Source: JADJLQ01 sp034439915 (lineage in GTDB: Bacteria; Bacteroidota; Bacteroidia; Chitinophagales; Saprospiraceae). Taken from it: a stretch of 16,042 nucleotides of DNA. The stretch spans positions 1 to 16,042 of the forward strand of contig JAWXBI010000227.1 of assembly GCA_034439915.1 (NCBI GenBank). The letters are read 5' to 3'. The position numbers and the translations under genes are program-made. The notes under the pieces are model-generated. The model had not been told where the DNA came from and did no database searches. It saw nothing but the letters and a program-made list of their open reading frames with translations. Below, in pieces: positions 8,956 through 15,695 of the stretch. Numbering within the stretch: position 1 is the stretch's first letter; the number at the start of each line of letters is the position of its first letter.

Positions 8956-9134
8956 AGTTTTTAGGCTAAAACATGGGCATTTCGAAAATCCTTGCCCGAT
9001 ATAGATGGAAAAATTACGGAAGAAACTATTTCATTGTGGGGAAGGTCTTTATAAATAGTTAATGCGGGCGAACATAGTTTATTAGTTCCTCCATAGAACC
9101 GATAGGTTTAAAAAAGCCTCCCATATTATTTTTT

Positions 9135-9350
9135 TTATAAAATCCTGGCCCCAATGTCAAGTCTTGAAATTTGAGCTTTTTGTACACCTATAAGCTTGCC
9201 TAATTCTTCCGATGTCATATGTGTTCTTGTCTGCTTGATAACTTTGCCGATTAAATCATTTGTAATTCATACTCGAATTTGTCACGGTCTGTTATGCCAA
9301 CTTTGCCGATAAGCTTATCCTGTACCTGGTTTAATGTGTACTTGTTTCAT
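9135..9350 (-). pseudogene. frameshifted XRE/HTH antitoxin-like regulator remnant
   Basis: Two minus frames together spell a Bacteroidota HTH_XRE antitoxin-type regulator. One reads KYTLNQVQDKLIGKVG, then TDRDKFEYELQM and a stop. The next frame continues LIGKVIKQTRTHMTSEELGK and LIGVQKAQISRLD before a stop at 9137-9135. In intact relatives, as I recall them, the junction reads ELQMDLIGK, so one base is missing near 9265. The start is also damaged: ATG 9355 meets TGA after CAA, and ATG 9350 is out of frame. The C-terminal third of the HTH family is absent. Intact members are usually encoded beside a HigB/RelE-type toxin; no intact toxin gene is seen here. A further open stretch ending at 9059 in the earlier frame (GGFFKPIGSMEELINYVRPH) may belong to the same decayed locus. 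Confidence 0.65.
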
Positions 9351-9493
9351 TGCATTTCAATATTTTTAAAAAGTTGGTTATGTTGTTTTCTGAGAACACG
9401 TTGCATAATGGATATAAGTGGCAAAGGCGATTTAAATTGAATATTCTCTTCAATGACTGTATAATCGCTATCTGTTTTTAAAACAAATTTCAT
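9347..9493 (-). CDS. unrecognised 48-residue ORF upstream of the XRE remnant
   Basis: ATG 9493 opens a 48-residue frame (MKFVLKTDSDYTVIEENIQF, then KSPLPLISIMQRVLRKQ) that stops at TGA 9349-9347, overlapping the damaged start of the XRE remnant. Composition (Lys, Asp, Glu, Ile) looks coding, but I do not recognise the family. It could be the 3' scrap of a toxin partner, an N-terminal extension joined to the regulator by a lost base, or chance. No ribosome site is evident. Confidence 0.25.
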   Translation of the reverse strand: MKFVLKTDSDYTVIEENIQFKSPLPLISIMQRVLRKQHNQLFKNIEMQ

Positions 9494-9561
9494 TTCAATT
9501 TTAGTCAATTTGAATACTGTTGGTCACTTTCTTTGTTTTTGCTCCTCTCTACCATTGGCTA

Positions 9562-9708
9562 TAACGTTTTGCGGCTACACGCAGTGCGGGCTTTTTATAT
9601 ATAGCACTAAAGTTTATACGAAGCACCACACTACAATTATACGAAAAACTGTCCAACGAAACACAGCATCCCGTCCCGATGTTTGTCGGGGTTGTGTAGT
9701 ACATGTTA
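9562..9708. repeat. long imperfect palindrome (attC-like or Bacteroidota intergenic repeat)
   Basis: The left arm TAAC-N9-CTACAC (9562-9580) pairs with the right arm GTGTAG-N5-GTTA (9694-9708) across about 110 bases. Inside the right part is a CCCGA/TCGGG hairpin (9675-9690). The arm sequence around ATAACGTTTTGCGGC and the internal AAAGTTTATACGAAG resemble intergenic repeats I recall from other Bacteroidota. The layout (paired ends, unpaired spacer) recalls integron attC sites, but the end motifs do not match the attC core consensus well. Confidence 0.4.
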
Positions 9709-9755
9709 CCGGTAGTGGTTCTTTTCAGTTGGGTCGAGAAGGTTGTCAAACAAAG

Positions 9756-9790
9756 AAAGGGTTCACGACGTTGTCAGTCATAAACCCTTT
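9756..9790 (-). terminator. possible stem-loop terminator after the DUF6789 gene
   Basis: An 8-bp perfect inverted repeat, AAAGGGTT (9756-9763) and AACCCTTT (9783-9790), with a 19-base loop lies 20 bases downstream of the DUF6789 stop on the minus strand. It is followed by a CTTTGTTTG stretch, T-rich but not a clean T-run. The loop is long, so terminator function is tentative. Confidence 0.35.
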
Positions 9791-9810
9791 AAAATATTGT
9801 CTGTAATTTT

Positions 9811-10236
9811 TTAGGCTTGCTCTTTTACAAATTGTGCTACCGTGATACCGAAAATGACATGCCCCAAAAGGCTGCCTACCATCATCAACATCATACTGCC
9901 TTCCACTGGAGGCATTGGAAACATCATTCCCATAATTGCCATCATGATTTGAGCAAAGATGAATACTGCCATTCCAAATAGTGCACCTTTCAAAATGTTG
10001 TTGCTTACCTTTTTCACCAAATTGATAAAGAACAAGGCGTAAGCAATTGCGAAAATTATCCCTATCATGAAGTGCATTATCCAACCTACCAATACTGGAA
10101 ACCCAATCATCATTGATAACAATTCTGGCGGTGACATTTTAGGCATTCCCATCATTGGGGCAATCATCATTACAATAGTCATTACGGCTGTGCCGATAAT
10201 GCCGCCTATAAGAGCTTGTTTGAGTTTAGTTGTCAT
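9811..10236 (-). CDS. DUF6789 family four-helix membrane protein
   Basis: This 141-residue, very hydrophobic, Met-rich protein has four membrane helices at about 8-28, 42-70, 82-106 and 114-136. It starts MTTKLKQALIGGIIGTAVMT and ends FVKEQA. The Gly-rich first helix and the GWIMHFMIGIIFAIAYALF segment fit the DUF6789 family as I recall it, a group of small integral membrane proteins of unknown function in Bacteroidota and other bacteria. No catalytic motif is visible; Met density (about 20 residues, many in helices) could suit metal contacts but may only reflect packing. ATG 10236 has no clear Shine-Dalgarno. A Cys/His-rich 34-residue peptide gene ends 18 bases upstream on the same strand, so the two may be cotranscribed. 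Confidence 0.75.
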   Translation of the reverse strand: MTTKLKQALIGGIIGTAVMTIVMMIAPMMGMPKMSPPELLSMMIGFPVLVGWIMHFMIGIIFAIAYALFFINLVKKVSNNILKGALFGMAVFIFAQIMMAIMGMMFPMPPVEGSMMLMMVGSLLGHVIFGITVAQFVKEQA

Positions 10237-10254
10237 TATATTTGTTTTAAATGG

Positions 10255-10359
10255 TTACATTTTCTTTTTACACGCATCTACGCAAGTATGCCCATTTTCA
10301 CCAGGAGCATACATGTGTTGACCGTTTTTACATGCCTCTGTGCCAATATGCTCCTTCAT
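10255..10359 (-). CDS. 34-residue Cys/His-rich peptide, possible metal binder
   Basis: ATG 10359 to TAA 10257-10255 encodes a 34-residue peptide (MKEHIGTEACKNGQHMYAPG then ENGHTCVDACKKKM). The pattern C-K-x-G-x-H-x-Y-x-x-G-E-x-G-H-T-C-x-x-x-C resembles the C-terminal repeat of small Bacteroidota proteins I have seen, with three Cys and three His. It may be a complete micro-protein or the tail of a larger decayed gene: upstream the frame is open but composed of Phe/Ser/Ile-rich sequence typical of antisense. It lies 18 bases before DUF6789 and overlaps head-to-head with a plus-strand small ORF starting at 10358. Confidence 0.42.
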   Translation of the reverse strand: MKEHIGTEACKNGQHMYAPGENGHTCVDACKKKM

Positions 10360-10501
10360 GCCTGACGGAACTACAAGCAAACGGTCGCTGCAAGTTACGA
10401 AACCTGACAAGGAAATGGAAAAAAATTCTTGTTTGGCAGAAATTGGGATTGATTCAAAAAAAATCCCAAGCTTCGGAGAAATAGGGGATTTACAATATTG
10501 A
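10358..10501 (+). CDS. unrecognised 47-residue ORF or 3' gene remnant
   Basis: ATG 10358 to TGA 10499-10501 encodes 47 residues (MPDGTTSKRSLQVTKPDKEM, then EKNSCLAEIGIDSKKIPSFG and EIGDLQY). Composition is Lys/Glu/Asp/Ile-rich and protein-like, whereas the reverse frame is Phe/Ser-rich, so the plus strand is, or was, coding here. The frame is open for 12 more codons upstream to a TGA at about 10319, with a possible GTG start, so it may be the 3' part of a lost gene. I recognise no family. Its first codon overlaps the start of the minus-strand 34-residue ORF. Confidence 0.3.
   Translation: MPDGTTSKRSLQVTKPDKEMEKNSCLAEIGIDSKKIPSFGEIGDLQY
10443..10469. repeat. 8-bp inverted repeat hairpin
   Basis: TTGGGATT (10443-10450) pairs with AATCCCAA (10462-10469) around an A-rich 11-base loop. 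The second arm can alternatively pair with GGGATTT at 10485-10491. It lies 45 bases downstream of the minus-strand zinc-finger remnant and could end its transcript, but there is no external T-tract. It also lies inside the plus-strand 47-residue ORF. Confidence 0.3.
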
Positions 10502-10513
10502 TTTTATTGGCAA

Positions 10514-10747
10514 CTATAATTTGCATATGATTTGTTGCTTTAATTCGTTGTTATTGACTTGATGCACAGTGTTTTCACAACGCTGTATAGGGTTGAGCAA
10601 GATGTCATCCAATAATTTACTCTGATTTTGATATGCTCTACAACCATCACACCTAGCTGTATGCAGGTGAAGCATTGCATTTTCCTTAATTAAAAGATTT
10701 ATTACCGATTGTTTATCTATTTTATGGTTGATAGGAGCGGAGCTCAA
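10514..10747 (-). pseudogene. 5'-truncated zinc-finger anti-sigma-like protein
   Basis: The open frame reads IDKQSVINLLIKENAMLHLHT then ARCDGCRAYQNQSKLLDDIL and ends ELKQQIICKL. It matches the small Bacteroidota zf-HC2-type protein (usually an anti-sigma factor beside an ECF sigma gene), whose usual form I recall as CKEATHLIDKKSV, then KEKIMLxLHTxxCxxCRxY. The zinc ligands H-x3-C-x2-C are present (LHTARCDGC), but the N-terminal CKEATHL part is gone: in-frame TAA sits immediately before a TTG at 10747, and the first ATG is at codon 25, only a few residues before the zinc motif. No partner ECF sigma gene is present. The C-terminus looks intact. The break coincides with the left edge of the non-coding block that follows, suggesting an insertion or deletion removed the 5' end. 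Confidence 0.6.
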
Positions 10748-10993
10748 TTAAGCGAGGTCAGTCTGATGTAAATAGGTCTGATATTGAAGAAAGGAACTGT
10801 TCGACCATAGACTCGCGAAGTAAGGAGCGATTCCAGATTGCTGTTCGACACCTTTAAGCAACCAAGAAAATAAGTCACAAAATAAGGGCGATTTGCAGTG
10901 GAAAATGTAAGTTGGCCAGAGAAGTATTGCGTCGAATTAGTAAAAACAACCTAAAAGTACAATCCCAAAAACCCGAAGTACATCTAACGGTCT

Positions 10994-11068
10994 CAGGCTA
11001 AGCTATCGTGCCGGGAGGTCCACAGGATCTCTTGGCACGATGCGCCGCAGGGCATATATCCAAGCCTG
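10994..11068 (+). ncRNA. strand-polarised structured RNA element (three-way junction)
   Basis: Positions 11004-11021 pair with 11025-11042 over 18 consecutive base pairs around an ACA loop. Four of those pairs are G-U in plus-strand RNA and would be A-C mismatches on the minus strand, so the fold belongs to a plus-strand transcript. A small GCC/GGC hairpin (11044-11053) follows. An outer helix CAGGCT (10994-10999) with AGCCTG (11063-11068) closes both into a three-way junction. I do not recognise an Rfam family with certainty; a group II intron subdomain is one possibility. Confidence 0.5.
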
Positions 11069-11635
11069 TGTTATTTAAAGTATTGATTTTGTTAAATAGG
11101 AACCAGTGCCCTTGTAATTACTGAACTGATCTAAGACTTAGCTCTCAATAAAACAAAAGATTATGGAAAGGGGCTAACAAGCTTGATATTCCATTAATCT
11201 CAGACTTTTAGTGCGATGGTCATTTATGTCCGGTTGAAGTCCATCTTTTTATTTCTTAAAGTACTTGCCTGGATTTGTCGTCATGTAATAATGCGCCAAC
11301 TTCGAGCCAACGAATTCTCAAATTTAAATCGGGTAGTATTTGCGGAATATTATTTGGGAAAGTATCAATTAAATGATAAACTGGTAACAAGCTTAATACG
11401 GGAGATCCTGGATAAGAGATTTCTACGATTTGCCTGAGTTTCTCTGAATGGCAATCAAGGAAAGAAGGGAAAATCCTTAATAGAGGAAAGCGGTCTCGGT
11501 TATGGATAGTTGCGTGGGTTTGTACTTAACTTTACCAGTACCAAGTTGAAACCTCCATAGGAATTTTCAGAAGTAGCGATAACAGGCAATTACTTACAGC
11601 CATTGTAGTGCTTTCGTTTCATTTCATAGACAGTT

Positions 11636-11740
11636 TTATACTAATTCATCCCGATAAATTTTCCATTTATCGTTTACCTGTTTCCATACAGTCAGATATT
11701 TTCCCTGTAATTTTATTCTTCCTTCGTTAGTTTTATTCAT
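11636..11740 (-). pseudogene. 3' fragment of a DUF4440/NTF2-like (SnoaL-type) gene
   Basis: The minus frame from ATG 11740 to TAA 11638-11636 reads MNKTNEGRIKLQGKYLTVWK then QVNDKWKIYRDELV. The pattern GKYLTVWK-(V/E)-G-KWKIYRD is the C-terminal strand pair of DUF4440/SnoaL-like proteins. A full domain needs about 120 residues; only the last 34 are here. An in-frame TAA directly precedes the ATG, and the previous codons (TLVT) look like continuing but degraded coding sequence. It is a dead fragment inside the non-coding block. Confidence 0.5.
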
Positions 11741-12074
11741 TTAGGTTACCAAAGTTTTGGTGGCCGAATTTGCAATTTTTTAGTAAGGAACTGAAGTTTA
11801 CCGAAACGGCACGTACGGCTGTGTGTGAGGAAAGGTAGCCGGCTAATGGCCATCTGTCATAATCAATTTGAGATACAACACCTGGTACCCAGGCATTTAT
11901 CTATTTGCTAATAAATAAGTGTGCTACAAGTAACTAAAACATTATTTTTAAGTCATCAGCCAGCAACTTACACATATCGTTTTATCCGATTTACACCTGG
12001 GAGAAAAGGACAGCCTGTTTACTCCCCGGCAAAATGAAGACTATGCAGTTATCCGTGCGTTTAGTGATGCACTC

Positions 12075-13325
12075 ATGGATTTGGTTCGACAATTTACCCA
12101 GGAAAACCTACCCGCATTATTATTGAATGGTGATATTCTCGGGCTTTCATTCAGCAGTTACAAAGAGAGTCTAAACGGGTTTGCCGCATTTGTAGATGCA
12201 TTTACCAATCAAAATAAAATTTGCGATAAAGTAATTTTCATCTCCGGCAACCATGATCACCACATCTGGAACTTAGCAAAAGAAGAACATTTCCTTGCCG
12301 CCCTGAAACAATCCAAATCGCGGGAAGTACCCGACCTGCAACATATTACACCGGCGACTTATGACCAGGGATTTAATAGCGACTTTTTCCAGGCGTTTAT
12401 GCAGTCCGGTGCGACTTCACCAACAGAATTTAAAATATTTTACCCTAATTTCCTTCTTCCGCCTAACAAAGCGGGTGAACCGGCTATACTGTTTCACCAT
12501 GGACATTTTGCAGAGAAAGCCTATTATTTCATCAGCAAGGCCATGCAGGCATTTTATCCCTCGCTCCATGACCCGGGAAACCTGGAAGAACTGGAATCCG
12601 AAAATGGCGACTACATTGATTATATTTTCAGCGGATTAGGCAGGAGCGGGAAAGCAGGCAACTATTTTGAAAAGTTGATGGCTACAATGGGTAGCCAAGA
12701 AAAACTGGAAGAGCATGTGCAGGAACTATCCGAAAATTTAGCCCATGCCATAGACTTCCCCTACCTGCCTTTTCACTGGATGGAGAAGGTACTTGCATCA
12801 ACTTTACTGAGGAAAATATCAACACAGGTGCGTTTTGAGCGATATAGAGGTCAGGTGGCCTGTTCGGATGAGACGCTTAAGGGGCTTATGCATTACCTGG
12901 ATGCTTATTGTAGTGATCTAATTAGCTCGAACAAAGCCGCCGGGCACGAAACCGTTTTCATTTGGGGGCATACCCATAAACCATTTGAAAAAATTACAAA
13001 AACCAGTTCTTTGGGTTCTATCAAAGTATTAAATTCCGGTGGCTGGGTAATACCTTCAACACAGATGAGCCTTATTGGCGGTTCCGTCATTTTAATCAAC
13101 CAGCAAAACGAAGCCGTTTCTCTGCGCATATTCAATGATGGTGAAGATGGCGGTACTATGCAATTTAAAATTTTGCTACCTGACGGTACTTCAGAAACGC
13201 CATTTACAAGAAGAATTATGCAATGCCTGTATGGTGAGAATAACACACTGTTACCTGTATGGGAAAAATTTAAATCATTACTCAGTGATGAAATAAAACA
13301 CCGTCGTAAATCAAATGGAGAATAA
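12075..13325 (+). CDS. calcineurin-like metallophosphoesterase, probably 5'-truncated
   Basis: This dinuclear-metal phosphoesterase has an unknown substrate. From ATG 12075 it has 416 residues with motif II GD (19-20, LLLNGDILG), motif III GNHDHH (58-63), a histidine motif HHGH (141-144) and GHTH (298-301). Motif I (D-x-H) is missing from this version, but the same frame upstream encodes LTHIVLSDLHLGEKDSLFTP, with D at 11988-11990 and H at 11994-11996. That upstream frame runs only to TAA at 11949-11951 and contains no ATG, GTG or TTG before motif I. So the gene either starts at a rare codon or, more likely, lost its true start; a protein made from 12075 would lack two metal ligands. The long segment at about 150-290 between motifs is helical and unassigned. 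The 3' end overlaps the GMC gene by 11 bases, implying a shared transcript. Confidence 0.85.
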   Translation: MDLVRQFTQENLPALLLNGDILGLSFSSYKESLNGFAAFVDAFTNQNKICDKVIFISGNHDHHIWNLAKEEHFLAALKQSKSREVPDLQHITPATYDQGFNSDFFQAFMQSGATSPTEFKIFYPNFLLPPNKAGEPAILFHHGHFAEKAYYFISKAMQAFYPSLHDPGNLEELESENGDYIDYIFSGLGRSGKAGNYFEKLMATMGSQEKLEEHVQELSENLAHAIDFPYLPFHWMEKVLASTLLRKISTQVRFERYRGQVACSDETLKGLMHYLDAYCSDLISSNKAAGHETVFIWGHTHKPFEKITKTSSLGSIKVLNSGGWVIPSTQMSLIGGSVILINQQNEAVSLRIFNDGEDGGTMQFKILLPDGTSETPFTRRIMQCLYGENNTLLPVWEKFKSLLSDEIKHRRKSNGE

Positions 13326-15012
13326 TGATACAGATGTCCTGATAATTGGCTCGGGATTTGGGGGTGCTGTAGCTGCGCTGCGGTTTTCAGAAGCTGGTTA
13401 TGCCGTAACAGTGCTGGAGCGGGGAGGCTGGATAAACAGGGGAAATTTTGAGGCGGACGATGATATGTTCTGGCAACCACAAAAAGGAAGGTACGGTATG
13501 AATGATCTTCAAAAACGAGGGCGCCACATTATTCCATGGCTGGGAGCCGGTGTGGGCGGGGGCTCTCATGTGTATGCGGGCACAATGAAACGCCGGGATT
13601 TCTTTGATGATTTTCCTGGTAACATAACTGCCGGCGAAATGGCTCCTTATTACGAGCGTGCAGAAAAAATGATGCACGCGATGAAATATCCTGATTATCC
13701 ACCCTACAATAATTTACCCTCATATATTATATTCCGTGAGGCTGAAAAAAGATTAAAGAAGCAGTATCCAGGGCTGGTAGAAAGCCAGGGGGATATTTTA
13801 TTGGCGATTTCTTATGCACCGGAAGGAGTAAAACCCGGTACCGGCTTTATCAATATTTATGGTGCAGCGCAGCGCTATTCCGACCCAGGTGAACAGAAAT
13901 TATTAGGAGGAGATATTGATGTAAAAAATACACTGGATAAGAATTACCTGTTTGAAGCACAAAAAAAAGGCGCTAAAATATTGGCATTTAAAGAAGCCGT
14001 AAAAATAGAACCATTGGGTGATGGCGGCTACCGCGTGTATTGGAAAAATCCCCGAAAAGATAGTACAGAAACCGGCAGCATCAGCACCAGGATACTGGTA
14101 TGCAGTGCCGGCAGCATTGGCAGTACAACCTTATTATTGCAAAACAAAATTCTACATAAAACACTGCCAAAGCTCTCTGCACACCTGGGCCGGCAATACC
14201 ACACTAATGGCGATTATGTTACTTTTATACTTCCCAAAAAAGGCCTTCTGCTGTCTTGGGTGGGCATTTTACTTTCACTCACGGGACTGGTCATATCACT
14301 AAAATGGTTACCCTTAGTTGGTGCTGTATTATACCTGCTCGGATGGCTGCGCAGCGGCAAAAAAGCTCAGCCTGATAAAGGCACAACCAATAGTGACTAC
14401 ATACGTTTTAAACACCGGGACGGCAGTGCACAAGGCGTATACATTGAAGGCGGGCGTTATCCTACACCCATCAAAGCATTGGCGGCTATTTTAATGAGCC
14501 TTAATGGCAATTTTAATCCGCAATCGTATAAGTCCATCAGCCACATCATAAATGCTATGGGTAAGTATTTGCCGGTATTTGAATTGCTCGAGCGGAGTTG
14601 GCCTATACCTATGCTGATGATGGGACGAGATGATGCCATTGGTCAGTTTTATTTTGAAGAAAACGAAGAAATAAATATTGATTTTCCCTATAGTGATAAT
14701 AAGCAGTATGTAGCGTATTTGAATAAGCTGGGTAAACTGTTCGCCAGGAAGGCCGACAGTTATTTTATCCCAAATGGTATTGCCATCCTTTTAAAAATTC
14801 TGGAAGTGCCGCACAATATTGGCGGCGTTCCTATGGGTAACGATGCCAGTGACGGTGTGGTGGATAACTACGGCAGCGTGTTTGGTTATGAAAACTTTTT
14901 TGTGCTCGATGGTTCCATATTACCCGTTTCGCTGGGGCCGAACCCGGTAAATACTATATTGGCTTTTGCGGAAAGAGCTATGGAAAAAGTAATAGCGAAA
15001 ATAAGAAAGTGA
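13315..15012 (+). CDS. GMC-family FAD oxidoreductase (cholesterol-oxidase-like)
   Basis: This flavoprotein oxidises an alcohol group; the substrate is unknown and sterol or lipid alcohols are only suggested by similarity. It has 565 residues. The N-terminal Rossmann motif GSGFGG (12-17) is followed by the ribose-binding Glu35 (VLERGG) and the FAD-contact stretch GAGVGGGSHVYAG (77-89). A second FAD segment, ILVCSAGSIGS, lies at 260-270. The C-terminal GMC catalytic region is HNIGGVPMG (H500) and, further on, DGSILPVSLGPNPVNTI (N543). A hydrophobic hairpin at about 311-345 (GLLLSWVGILLSLTGLVISL onward) interrupts the substrate domain and could attach the enzyme to a membrane. There is no signal peptide. 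The ATG overlaps the phosphoesterase by 11 bases; no Shine-Dalgarno is seen, so coupling is likely. The family is secure, the substrate open. Confidence 0.9.
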   Translation: MENNDTDVLIIGSGFGGAVAALRFSEAGYAVTVLERGGWINRGNFEADDDMFWQPQKGRYGMNDLQKRGRHIIPWLGAGVGGGSHVYAGTMKRRDFFDDFPGNITAGEMAPYYERAEKMMHAMKYPDYPPYNNLPSYIIFREAEKRLKKQYPGLVESQGDILLAISYAPEGVKPGTGFINIYGAAQRYSDPGEQKLLGGDIDVKNTLDKNYLFEAQKKGAKILAFKEAVKIEPLGDGGYRVYWKNPRKDSTETGSISTRILVCSAGSIGSTTLLLQNKILHKTLPKLSAHLGRQYHTNGDYVTFILPKKGLLLSWVGILLSLTGLVISLKWLPLVGAVLYLLGWLRSGKKAQPDKGTTNSDYIRFKHRDGSAQGVYIEGGRYPTPIKALAAILMSLNGNFNPQSYKSISHIINAMGKYLPVFELLERSWPIPMLMMGRDDAIGQFYFEENEEINIDFPYSDNKQYVAYLNKLGKLFARKADSYFIPNGIAILLKILEVPHNIGGVPMGNDASDGVVDNYGSVFGYENFFVLDGSILPVSLGPNPVNTILAFAERAMEKVIAKIRK

Positions 15013-15695
15013 GATGTTGTTGGTATGCAAAATAATTGATGAACCTGTCTTGTGAAAATAGTCCATACGGATTCAGATATACAATAGCAAACTGGGCAAT
15101 GATAAACATGAATAATTTGCTCATTATCATAGAGTAAAATTAATTTCAATATCACTTCTAACGGAGCGCAGTTTGCAGCGGCGGTACACCGAATGTTGTC
15201 ATATTTAAGTAGTTGTGTCGCATGGCTGTAAAGTGCTGTGCTTGTTGCTCAACCAAGGTACATCTGTTCATTACTATTCACAAGTTTTTTTGAAACCAAC
15301 GCATTTGGAGAGAGCGGTGTCTTTCAAATTACCGATGGCATTTGCGGCATTGCATAAGGCAATTTCAGGCGGTTACTGCTCTTAGGGATTTTGTGGCTCA
15401 ACACCTTTCCACCGCTTATTTTATTGTTGGGCGAAAATCGAAGCCATGGAGCAAATTGTTTTACTGTCACAAATTTATGGATACCGGTTTCCACTTCACA
15501 ATGGAATGACGTAACAATCTTAACATCGGCCTTTCATAGAGCCTTCAAATTTTACGAAATTTTATCGTCCCGCAGGTCAACCGTTAGCTATGGAAGTCAA
15601 ATCACAAAATATAAATCAGGTAGGTTCAGAATGGCAATACAAGTAAAACGAATTAATTTCGTTTTAAGTGACTCGCAAACGAATGTTGATTTTTA
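15013..15695. other. intergenic region without a convincing gene
   Basis: This 683-base stretch lies between the GMC gene and the FecR-like gene. A 101-codon open frame at 15391-15696 (plus) starts at a TTG, lacks protein-like composition and I do not call it. I see no tRNA, no clear terminator after 15012 and no ECF sigma gene, although such a gene usually precedes a FecR-type gene. Confidence 0.5.
15645..15665 (+). repeat. small hairpin upstream of the FecR-like gene
   Basis: AAAACGAA (15645-15652) and TTCGTTTT (15658-15665) form an 8-bp perfect stem with a TTAAT loop, 30 bases before ATG 15696. It could be an operator-like palindrome or a weak terminator; neither is proven. Confidence 0.35.

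Larger units (their letters stand above)
10748..11860 (+). mobile_element. insertion-like non-coding block, possible decayed group II intron
   Basis: No intact gene is seen across about 1.1 kb. The block contains a multi-branched RNA fold (10994-11068), a further AT hairpin (11072-11098) and, near its right end, ACGTACGGCTGTGTGTGAGG (11810-11829), which resembles the GTACGG-TGTGAGAGG segment I recall from bacterial group II introns. The genes on both sides lack their 5' ends. No reverse transcriptase frame is present, and a clean domain V (AGC triad, GAAA loop, 2-base bulge) cannot be assembled, so an intron would be ORF-less or decayed. The 73-codon frame at 11216-11437 is not protein-like. 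The identity is a hypothesis; the absence of genes is what the sequence shows. Confidence 0.28.

Noticed and set aside
11216..11437. 73-codon plus-strand open frame in the non-coding block
   Set aside because: No recognisable motif, no ribosome site, and its neighbourhood is structured non-coding DNA; probably chance.
11780..11845. Group II intron domain V reading of the ACGTACGGCTGTG region
   Set aside because: The 5' half that should pair with GTACGG and a properly closed GAAA loop are missing; kept only as part of the low-confidence block.
11893..11928. Possible lost N-terminus of the zinc-finger anti-sigma gene on the minus strand
   Set aside because: A HLFISK-like string followed by a stop loosely resembles the missing CKEATHLISK part, but the match is too short and needs a frameshift.
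12905..13480. 191-codon minus-strand frame across the phosphoesterase/GMC junction
   Set aside because: It is the antisense shadow of two well-supported genes with clear catalytic motifs.
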